Source: Chloromonas sp. AAM2 (Eukaryota; Chlorophyta; Chlorophyceae; Chlamydomonadales; Chlamydomonadaceae). From it: a DNA stretch of 21,568 nt. The stretch spans positions 8,915-30,482 of the forward strand of contig QAXH01002909.1 of assembly GCA_004335635.1 (NCBI GenBank). Direction: 5' to 3'. The translations under genes and the position numbers were made by a program. The notes under the pieces were generated by a model. That model saw nothing but the letters and a program-made list of their open reading frames with translations. It was not told the origin of the DNA and did no database searches. Of this stretch, positions 10,157 through 21,568 are shown piece after piece. Position 1 is the first letter of the stretch. Every line of letters starts with the position of its first letter.

Positions 10157-10362
10157 AATTCGTTGTGAGCGAGCCGTAGAACAAGAAATACTGAAAAAGG
10201 TCGAAAAAGTAGCTCAGGCCTTTTGGAGGACTTTCATACCACCCAGTCAACCTTCTCAGAATGATCTGAAGCCTTGGAGCTCCTTACATCGTCAGCATTC
10301 GTACAAGTGGTTCAGAGATACCCACTCCCTCATTGGTCATTTTCTATATTATCCTCCCTCCT
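10157..10362. other. Intergenic, no feature seen
   Basis: This is A/T-richer sequence between the stop of the unidentified plus-strand gene and the second 280-bp repeat. It would hold that gene's 3' UTR. Confidence 0.3.
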
Positions 10363-10626
10363 GCTAGCGGGATGTTTTTGGAAGGTGCTCTGTGCCTGTC
10401 AATAGCTGACACTGTGAGAGTTGTCATTTCACTAGCTCTGACACTGACCCTTACCCTGACAACCTTTCAATATACTTTCGGAAGGCGTTCGGTGGGGTGA
10501 GAGCCACAAGGGATTCACCACCCCTTGCTGACACCGCCTTCACTACGAGAAATTTTTGCAATTTGCGCAAATAGTTGATATTTGCGTTGGAGGTGCTTCA
10601 TGGTGTGCACTCCCTCCTTGTAACAG
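10363..10626 (+). repeat. 280-bp dispersed repeat, copy B
   Basis: This is the second copy of the repeat at 1837-2120, in the same orientation, ending at the shared tract tggtgtgcactccc-ccttgtaacag. It abuts LINE-derived sequence on its right. Inside each full copy a ttt-ggaagg-g-t segment occurs twice about 110 bases apart, so the unit itself is an old partial duplication. Confidence 0.75.
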
Positions 10627-10655
10627 CTTGATCAGCCGCAAACTGTCGAGTCTAA

Positions 10656-10963
10656 GCCCTCGTACCTCAGGAGTACTGTGGAGTCGAGTCTATCCCCAGG
10701 ACCTGGCATGCAGGGGTGCGACAAGGGTGCGAGTTGCTACAGCTACAGTTCTCTTGAGGGAAGCAAGGTCTGAAGCATCCACCTCTCGACTGCAGTAGTA
10801 CATGTTCCTCTAACCCTCTGGGCAAGACGCACACATGGCCATTCTCACGTTGATGTATGCCGATGACCTGGTGCTCATGGCAGACACTGCTGCAGGACTG
10901 GAAATAGCACTCCGGGTTCTGGAGCAGACAGCAGAGGAGTGGGGCATGAAACTCTCTTACTGA
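10656..10963 (+). mobile_element. Decayed LINE reverse transcriptase (GVRQGC and YADD boxes)
   Basis: Two plus-strand frames carry consecutive boxes of a non-LTR reverse transcriptase. At 10656-10757 the frame reads GVESIPRTWHAGVRQGCELL and onward to a TGA. At 10814-10963 another frame reads AILTLMYADDLVLMADT, then AGLEIALRVLEQTAEEWGMK, and stops. YADD is the catalytic aspartate pair; the GL---L--L----EWGM-LS helix after it is typical of LINE elements. The boxes are about 50 codons apart, a normal spacing, but lie in different frames with stops between, so the copy is inactive. The upstream fingers and any endonuclease are absent. It lies 370 bp past the enolase stop, facing it. Confidence 0.8.
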
Positions 10964-11088
10964 GAAGGGAAACTGCACCTCACGTCAGTTGGCAGGTAGA
11001 GCTTATCTAGCCTGGTCAACGAGGCCTTGATGTTGTTGTAAGCAGATGCGAGAATCGAGCCTGAGCCAAATGGTGGGCAGTGCCTGTG

Positions 11089-11093
11089 TTACA
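11089..11093 (-). promoter_or_regulatory. Candidate polyadenylation signal for enolase
   Basis: On the minus strand this reads TGTAA, the usual volvocalean poly(A) signal, about 240 bases past the enolase stop. A five-base match is weak evidence on its own. Confidence 0.3.
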
Positions 11094-11330
11094 CAATGGG
11101 CAGGTTTGAACGACTGCCATTGCTATGGATGTTACTATCGGCTCAGTCCGGGAGAACAGCTACCAATTATGCCTTCCTATCCTATCGACAAAATGTACCT
11201 CAGTAGCACAGACGTACTCTGCAGAATGGAATGAACGATCTAAGCGTCTCCAAGAGCAAACAACCACACGGTTTAGATGCACAGTCAGTCAACTCCAACA
11301 GGCGTCCCCTAATCAGTCAACCAATTTCAT

Positions 11331-14275
<2,945 letters not shown>

Positions 14276-14504
14276 TCTGGGCTTCTGGAACGCTCGGCTA
14301 AAGTTGGGCCTGCTTCCAGATGTGAAGGCGCGTGATGTGCGAATTTTGATCGCGACGTGTGTGTGGCGCTCGACACCTGAGTTGGAACCGTAGTAGAGGT
14401 GTATCGCAAGGTTTGACTTGCACAAACTTGTGTGACCTGCTCTGAAAAAGCTGCCATGGACTTGTGGAGCAATCTGTCATTCACAAATCTAGCAATCAGC
14501 AGTG
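14276..14504. promoter_or_regulatory. Bidirectional promoter between enolase and DEK genes
   Basis: Only 229 bp separate the two divergent start codons, so both promoters and both 5' UTRs must fit here, or further upstream start sites must lie inside the opposite gene. There is no obvious TATA box. The enolase ATG context is cccagaatggcc; the DEK ATG context is cagtgatgagc. Confidence 0.7.
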
Positions 14505-14572
14505 ATGAGCAGCATGGAAGAACCACAGCAAGATGCGCCCCCTGCCTCAGAAACAAATCAGCCTGCTCCTGA
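14456..14572 (+). other. Possible upstream ORF overlapping the DEK start
   Basis: An ATG in good context (gctgccatggac) 49 bases before the DEK ATG opens a 38-codon frame. It overlaps the DEK start out of frame and ends at the TGA at 14570-14572. It matters only if transcription starts upstream of 14456, which the sequence does not show. Confidence 0.3.
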
Positions 14573-17500
14573 AGTAGCCCCGGAGGCCCCCGCTGAACCA
14601 GCCCGCTCTGCTTCAGTCAAACGAGAGCGCAAACAGGCTCAAGTCTTTAAGCCGGAAGTGGCCGAGAAGCATGAGTTTGTTATCAAGAAGGTAAGTGCAG
14701 CCTGACGTGAGGGCTGTCAACGGGCTGACGCCTAGACGAGACCATCATGCCGTGCATGGTGGTTCAAGGCTTAGCTCATGCAGCAGATGCACAGAAGGAG
14801 CAGTCTGCTGAGAGCCCATGCACAGGAATTGCGCGGGCAGCATCAGAGCAAGCTTCAAACTGTCTTCGTATTGGAATTCCTGTACTGCAGCATGGATTAA
14901 GTCATGCATGTTCATGAAAGTGCTGTTTGGGATAGGGGCATGCGGCAATAACATTAGAATCTCCAGCGTATGTTTGATCAGGGTCTTGCCTCTCTGTGAG
15001 GCAGCCACCATTGTCTCAGTCCAGCAGTTTGTGCCTGCAGGGTCAAGGAACCAAGCTGGCAGATATACCAAACGGTGAGATCGCAAGAAAAAAATAATTG
15101 TCTGCAATCACTATCACAGATAGTACCTAAACAGATGTTTGCATGCGGGCATCTGCGCCCCAACTGGGAGTCGTCTGCTTGAACATCGAACAGGAACTGG
15201 CAAGGCATCATGCTCATTCATGCACCCGGTTACAAGGCCTCTCTTTTTCGGAGTCAATCCTTGTACTGATAGCACCACTGGAAAGGCTGATGATGCGGGC
15301 CAAGGGCACACTAGGCTCTCTGATCCGCACTCAAAACAATGCTCAACCGTGCGCCTCCGAACTCTGTGGCCCGGCCCACGCACACCTCACCTGAGACACG
15401 GTGGCAAGACATGAATAGACATAGACAAGAAATAGCTCAAACTCGAATGAAGGCTGAACGTAAACGCTTGAGATGTCTGATACATTTAACAAACAACGTG
15501 CAAAGTGCCGTGCCAACGTTGCAAACATAGGAACTGTCCCAGAACTGGCAAGCACTTCTTTTTGTCTTGTCAGTGTTACATGGCCTCGTCAGCATTGCAT
15601 GCTAGAGGTAGATAAAGGACTGGACATGGACATGTCAAGCCTGATGCCTGAATGGCCTTCACTGTTCATGACAAGCATGCATGAACTTCCTGAGTTTCTG
15701 TATCCCCCAGCAAGACTAGGAACAACAGGAGTACTATCACTTTATATGGAGTACATGCTTATCTGTTGGCATCTGTGAGCGCATGTTGACCCTGGACGTA
15801 GTTCTCTCGGTCGTTCAATGCTTGCTGCCTCAGTTTGATGGCGCTTCTGTTGCTCAGCGCATGGCATTTACTTCCTTACGCAATCTGCATGGACACACCA
15901 TAAAGGATAGGCTGCCAGCGGCCAGATGCAAGTGTCTGACTTGGACGACCAGGCGCTTCCAACACCCATGCGTACCACCTGTGTCTGCTGCACATGGTCA
16001 GACACCACCTACTAACAATCCTTTTTTTCGGAAAAACTGGGTGCTGCAGTGAAATTCAGACTGTCGAAATTGAAGCCGGATTCTGAGGTCCTCATGGCTC
16101 TGCACAACATTGTCTACAAGAGACCTGGCACGGTGGGTTCAGGCACAAGCAGCGGCACGGCGCAGCCAGGCAGCAGTACCAGGCCAACACACAAAGTTCG
16201 TTGTTCCACAGGTTCATGAATGAGCTGTTACGGAATTCGATTGAACTCATTTCAACACCAATTGGAGCAGTATGTCCTGGTATCTGCAGAGGAACAGCAT
16301 GCAATGCCATGCCAGGCGGATAGTGAAATGCATTGGTAGCGTATGAGGCATGGGTGCCTTTACAGTAGTGCCCCTCTGCACATGTGATTGTGGCATCATG
16401 CACTGCTGGCATGGTCGCAGGCCCATAAGCGCAAACGGGATGTCCAAGAGTTTTCTGGTCTGGTTTACGAGGTGCGGTGGTCAGGTGTAGATCATGGGTC
16501 AGCTGCATGTGTCAGCCTTCCATGCTGCATGCTTAGTCAGGAACGCCACAAGCCTGCATCAGCTGGCGTTATTCAAGTAGGCTATGCTGAGGGTGAGACC
16601 TGTTCCTGCAGGTATTGTGCTGACGCATGCCAGACCATCTGCCATGGTGAGCTTGGTGATTGAATTCCCACCGCACGGCAATGACCACGTGAGAAAATGA
16701 GCTGCCCATTCTACAGTTTCTTAGAAGCTGCATGAGGGTTGTTCACTTCATCACCGCCCATGGTTGTGCAAGCTGTGCACGGCAGTTGACGCTTGCTATG
16801 CACATCATGATCTGGGTGTTGTGCATGTAACTCAGAGGCTACGGCCTGCTGTGCTCCTCCTGGCACGCAGGGCCCCAAGGACAAGGAGAAGACCCAGGAG
16901 CGCCTATCAAAGCTCAGCGTGTCCGTCATTAACGAGATGGCCTCACTGTTTGATGTGCCAAGGGGCGACGGCAAGAAGGTAAGCCGCCTTAAGCACGTCC
17001 CGGTTCACACATGCGAGTCTTTTCCCATGCCTTGAGGGCTCTGACGCACTGCCAAAGTCAGCACATCCCAAGTGCATGTGAGCAATGGCCATTTGCGGGT
17101 CAGAATCTGGCAACAGGACTTAGGTGCATGCAATGACGAGTGTTCACAGCCAACGAGTTGGCCTGTTCAGTTGACGGGCAGCAAAGGTGGATGCTAGATA
17201 GGCCAGGACAGGAGGCCGCAGGCCTACACTCGTTGCTTGGCGCACCAAGTGAGGCACGGGACGGTACCGGGCAGGGTTGCTGGCACAACTGCATCTGCGT
17301 TCTGCTCACATTCTCATCGTTCGTTTTGCTTCCCGTGTGCTCCTATGACAGGAACAGAAGGTCGAGCGTCTGATGGAGTTCCTTGAGGAGCCCAAGCAGA
17401 TGTCCACCAAGGACGTAGCGGCGCAGGTGAGGAGGCGTCACTGGCTGTATGGCTAGTCAGACGTGCCGGGAAACGTACGTGAGTTCATTTCTAGATGCAG

Positions 17501-20500
17501 GGTACAGGATTCAACACCTGGGAAAACCAGATGCTTTTGCACTTTGTTTTTGCTCTAGCACCATCATGTTGGTTATGCCTGTGTCATGCTCTGCAGGCGG
17601 AGGCCAAGAAGAAGAAGAAGCAACAGAAGACCCCTGCACGCAAGGTGAAGGTAGGCGGGGGTCAGGGTGATGTGCGTGCAAGGCACATGCGCACGGGCAA
17701 GCAGCCCAGGCCAGGCTGCGCAAGTACGGGTACCCCGTTAGCTGTGTCCCGATCCACGCGTGATCTATACTGTGCACGCCCGCCCCGCCGGCCAGCAGTT
17801 GGCGTGCCACCCGCCCTACAGCACCTGAGCACACAGCCTCCATTGCCGGGGCTGACCTGCCCAGTAAGGTTCATGGCACCGTCATTGATATTCCACCAGC
17901 TTTTGTTTGTGGTTCTTCGCAGACCCCGGCCAAGAGGAAGAAGACGGGAGACGATGAGGAAGAAGAAGAGGACGAGGAAGAAGACGAGGAAGAGGAGGAG
18001 AAGCTGCCAAGCAAGAAGCGTGGTCAGGCGCCCGCAGCCAGCAAGGTACCGCTCATTACATTCGGTGTCACCTTGTTGAATACCAGAAAATACCAGATGA
18101 TACTTGCTTTTCCACCTGGTGTGGCTAGCTGCTGTGAATGGCTTTGGTGAGTGCAGCCCTGTTCAGCTGGCTTGGCCATCGGAGACAGCATGTTGAGCAT
18201 TCATATGGGCTGGCTACCCCTCCTCAAGCGCAGTCTGGTGCAGTTAGCAGATTACGAATTCCTGCCATGTTTGCAATGCAGTCCCCTGCCAAAAAGAAGA
18301 AGGCGGGCAAAAAGGAGGAAGAGGAGGAGGAAGAGGGTGAGGAGGAGGAGAAAGAGGAAGAGACGGAAGAGGCGGAGGAAGAGGAGAAACCCAGGAAAAA
18401 GCGCGCCCGTGCGCCCACCGCACAAAAGGTTGGTGAGACACGTGCGCGCTGCACTGGGTTCTCTGTGATGCGCCTGACGCTCGCCTGTGATTTCCTGTGT
18501 GTGGGACGCGTGGGGCTGTAGGCCAACCAGTTTGGATGCCACCAGTGCCGAAACCAGCAGTGTCCATAACAGAACCTCAGCCGCAAGCGGTGTGCTGAAC
18601 CAGAGGCTTGTAACGCACTTGATCATTTTGCAGCTGCTGATTGTGCTTGCCACCTCTCTGGGGTCGGCACAGGGAACCGGTTTGATCTGCCCACTGCTGC
18701 GGCCCGCTGTCTGGGCTAACCACACTCAGTATGGTCCCCGTGTGGTCCTATGGGCCTGTGCCTCTGAGCTGGCAGAATGCAGCATGGAATTGTGGCGTGT
18801 TGTGAGGCCAACGTCTGACGTGCATGGGGCACTGAGAATTGTCTGCCTGCCTGTGGTCCCAACGTCAGGCAACTGCCAAGCCAAAGGGCAAGAAACCTGC
18901 TAAGAAGGAGGAAGAGGAGGAGGAAGAAGAGGAGGGGGGAGAAGGGAAAGAAGAGGGAGAAGAAGAGAAGGAGGAAGCGAAGGAGGAAGAGGAGAAAGAA
19001 GAGAAAGAGGCGGAGCCTGCCCAGAAGCGTGCTCGTGCGTCCAAGGTAGGCTCTGTGTGGCTCGCGCTGTCACTGCCTTGCACCCTGGCATGAGGGAGAC
19101 ACGGAGGAATGCAAGCACTGCCACCTGTTCACAAACATGTACCTTGGAGCTCAAGCTCTTCAGAAGGCTTTGCAGCTCTGAGGGCCAGCCTCAGTAGGCT
19201 GATGTCCATGACTGCACTAACGCTGCTACTGTATCAGGACGAGTTGAGAACACTGCCGCTGATGTGCCAGGGGCGCAGCTGACGTACTGCAACGGGCAGA
19301 GCCTAGAGGGCAGGGTAGGGCAGGTGCAGGTGAAAACTCTCTAGCATTGGAAGGGGATGCAGTGCTACAGTCGAGCGTCCTTTGTTCCTCCCCCATATTG
19401 TATGCACACAGGATGACAAGGGGTCCGAGGCGGAGGGCGCTGCATCTGCTGCTGAGGAGGTGAGGCGGGCGCAGGCCACACACACACGCCACACACAGAC
19501 ACACACACGTCCCACCAACCGCATGATCACCTCAACTCCTTCAAAGCTGTAGGGACCAAGTGTGGCCTGCTCAATCACCCGAGTGCAGCCGTAGCACCTC
19601 TCAGGAAGGCGGTGCTGATGCGTTGCCGCTCAGTGGGGAAACACGGATGGGGAAACACGGACATGTGATGCGTGAGACATGCATATCGTATCCAATGCAC
19701 ACGACCCTGCCAGGCTGGGTCTTAGGCCATGGGTCACTTGCCCACTTTCCTGTGCTGTCCAGGGCGCGCCCGGCGCTGCCGACATGGAGCAGGACGAGGA
19801 GATCCCGATGCCGGCCCCTGCAGAACCCAAGCCGTCCCCTGAAGAGGAGGAGAAACTGTGGCAAGCCGTGGTGACCGAGCTGGACAAGATCCTCGAAGGT
19901 GAGGTCCCTGTGTGCACTTGTGTGTACGTTAGTTTCTGTGAGCACCTGCTGGCCCCATGTGCGAGCATCACAGTTGCCAACGGATGGCAAACCCTCACAT
20001 GCACTCCCCAGGCAAGTGCAGTGCATACCCATGGCCATCCCGCACTTGTGGAGCGAGCGGACGGTGAATGTGGTGCAGCAACTGGTGTCCGCTCCGGAGT
20101 CACACGAGCGGGGTTAGACCCACACTGAATAGGTTGAATGAGAAAGAGGCACTTACTTTGGTTGGCAACATGCTGGGATCAGCACACACCATGACATCTC
20201 TTGTTCAGAAGCACGACCCAGCCATGGTGTAAATCGCATATCAAGCAATGAACACACTGAGTTTCATGTTTTTACCGGCCTCGTCCTGCTTGTACGGCCC
20301 ATGCCAGTGTTTTTCGCGTGACCGCCAGTCAGGCACCCGGGCCTGCTTGTCATCAGTCAAGTCTGATTGCCTCCATTTGCCTGCAGCCTCTGCCCCTGAC
20401 GACCTTACCATTCGCAAGGTTATGGCGGCGCTGGGCAGCGCTGTGACCTGCGACCCCCAGTGGCTCAACTCAAAGAAGGCGGCCGTCAAGGAGTACATGC

Positions 20501-20789
20501 AGAGCAAACTCGAGTGAGACTCAGTCTGGCGCATGGGCTGGGGACATGTACTTGGTTGATTCAGGGGGGGCTGCATAGAGGGGTATCTTTGGGACAGCGT
20601 CTGACTGAGCGAGCCAAATGGTGCTCAATTCAGCGAGTCATTGCCGATCAGTGTTCAAGTGCAGCTTCCACCACTGTGCATCCGCCTCTGGCAGGCAGGC
20701 TGGCAGGCATGCGGGCGAGATGTTGTGATTGTGGCCGCAGGTCTCCGGAGGACCAGGTCAAACCCGAGGAGCAGGTCAAGGACGCATGA
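14505..20789 (+). CDS. DEK: DEK-family chromatin protein
   Basis: This is a nuclear chromatin architectural protein of the DEK family (DNA/histone binding, chaperone-like). Fourteen exons: 14505-14690, 15041-15074, 16050-16132, 16421-16471, 16871-16978, 17352-17426, 17597-17650, 17923-18045, 18282-18428, 18869-19045, 19412-19459, 19763-19898, 20387-20513, 20741-20789. All introns are GT-AG, phases agree, and the product is 465 aa. Residues 1-62 are Pro/Ala/Glu-rich. Residues 63-179 form the SAP-like core: GQGTKLADIPNVKFRLSKLK, then ALHNIVYKRPGT, RDVQEFSGLVYE, and VERLMEFLEEPKQMS. Residues 180-362 are Lys and Glu runs on exons 7-11. Residues 390-449 are the DEK C-terminal domain (EKLWQAVVTELDKILE through VKEYMQSKL). 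The ATG is at 14505; a GTG just before it is not needed. The final exon adds SPEDQVKPEEQVKDA; if intron 13 is retained the protein ends two bases further on with -LE and TGA (20515-20517). Confidence 0.93.
15530..15575 (+). repeat. Dispersed short motif, copy 6, in DEK intron 2
   Basis: It reads ggaactgtcccagaactgg, then caagcacttctttttg, and runs into tcttgtcag. This has the form of a 3' splice site but no coding sequence follows. Upstream it shares gca-acatagga with copy 2, so the repeated unit extends further than the core. Confidence 0.6.
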
Positions 20790-21470
20790 GCAGCAGTCCT
20801 GAGACCGCCAAGGCGTGGTGTTGAACGACACATGACCAGGATCAAGAGTTTTGCACACAGCCCTCATGGCGTGCATCACCGGAGGATGGCATGACGCTCG
20901 GCGCTGATCACACAACTGTACATGCTCAATGCGACTGCAGGTCTGATGACGCAGACCAGTAACTACCTCACCCCGCCAGGTCCTGTTGTGTTGGCACACA
21001 GATATACTTGCGTTTGCAACAACGTTGTAGAACTGTTTCTGGTTGAACTGTCACGTTGGGTGCACGTACTCTTTGTTTGGGTTTGGGTTCTTAACACGTC
21101 TGGGAAAGTGCCATGTACATATGCTGTTGCATGTTGGATCACCTCTTTACATGCAGGGAGGAATTCCAACCCATCTAACCTACATGTGAAGGGGATTGTG
21201 ACACAGTGTTTGATTGGGTTGAACTCCTGATGTCCATGAAAGAATGGTGGATGTCAGTGTCAGGGTGGTGTAAGTGAGGTTTCTCAAGCGCCCTGAGGTG
21301 CGGCGATGCTCGCCCGGCATGGCAGCAGTAATAATCCAATGACTATACAACGCGAACAGCAACATATGGCCATCTCCATGGGACAGCAAACCGGAGAAGC
21401 AAGGTGTATGTGACGTGTATGAGATAATTTTTTGTGCAGGAAGGAAGTGTAGTAGCTGTCACACTGTCTT
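20790..21470. other. Non-coding stretch downstream of DEK
   Basis: I see no gene in this stretch. It contains the DEK 3' UTR; the nearest TGTAA on the plus strand is at 21269-21273. Frames here are short, with no splice or domain signal. Confidence 0.4.
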
Positions 21471-21568
21471 GGCTAACGGAACGCTTTTGGAAGATGCTTT
21501 GTGCCTGTCAACAGTTGACAATGTGAGGGTTGCCACTTCACTAGCGCTGACGCTGACCTTGACCCTGA
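21471..21568 (+). repeat. 280-bp dispersed repeat, copy C, cut by the window edge
   Basis: It begins ggctaacgg-acgcttttgg and follows copy A closely through gcctgtcaacagttgacaat, gtgagggttgcca and ttcactagcgctgac. It runs off the right end. The shared gctaacgg start in copies B and C suggests the left border of the unit. Confidence 0.7.

Noticed and set aside
14502..14504. GTG as the DEK start
   Set aside because: An ATG follows directly at 14505; a non-ATG start is not needed.
18224..18725. Long minus-strand frames rich in Ser, Leu or Pro opposite the DEK acidic exons
   Set aside because: They are the complement of GAG/GAA runs in DEK exons 8-10; the same happens at 18865-19154. The plus frame has a coherent spliced protein.
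20515..20517. TGA as the sole DEK stop
   Set aside because: Splicing from the strong donor at 20514 gives an in-frame acidic final exon, so this stop is probably intronic in the main form.
21200..21260. VFDWVELLMSMKEW, reminiscent of a reverse-transcriptase motif A
   Set aside because: The match is short, a stop lies close by and no further box is near; too weak to call.

Overview
The window looks like nuclear DNA of a green alga, most likely a chlamydomonadalean/volvocalean chlorophyte. The reasons are: very intron-rich genes with short GT-AG introns, G/C-ending codons, trinucleotide microsatellites, LINE debris between genes, and a cytosolic enolase with the N-terminal extension I know from green-alga and plant ENO3-type enolases. 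I could not test the species assignment.

Layout. From about 0.8 to 6.0 kb on the minus strand lies a gene of about ten exons for a coiled-coil protein. Its first exon carries a one-base frameshift in a homopolymer. Its introns hold a 280-bp dispersed repeat, a LINE reverse-transcriptase scrap, and an intron bounded by inverted repeats that looks like an introner. About 300 bp away and divergent, a small plus-strand gene (6.3-6.7 kb or further) encodes an Lsm-fold protein resembling NAA38/MAK31, the auxiliary subunit of the NatC N-terminal acetyltransferase. From 6.7 to 8.2 kb I see two microsatellites and no firm gene. From about 8.3 to 10.16 kb there are coding-looking plus-strand segments of an unidentified gene. 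From 10.36 to 10.96 kb a second copy of the 280-bp repeat abuts a decayed LINE reverse transcriptase with its YADD box.

The two best-resolved genes are divergent and share a 229-bp promoter. Enolase is on the minus strand (11331-14275, 13 exons, 480 aa, every splice phase consistent). A DEK-type chromatin protein is on the plus strand (14505-20789, 14 exons, 465 aa, every phase consistent). The enolase has a complete active site plus a DPY-30/RIIa-like docking helix pair at its N-terminus. The DEK protein carries three tandem acidic/basic modules, each on its own phase-0 exon. A third copy of the 280-bp repeat runs off the right edge.

The genes do not form one pathway: glycolysis, chromatin, N-terminal acetylation and a structural coiled coil are neighbours by position. 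The most unusual items are the inverted-repeat-bounded intron with its dispersed short motif, the exon triplication in DEK, and the docking domain on the enolase.
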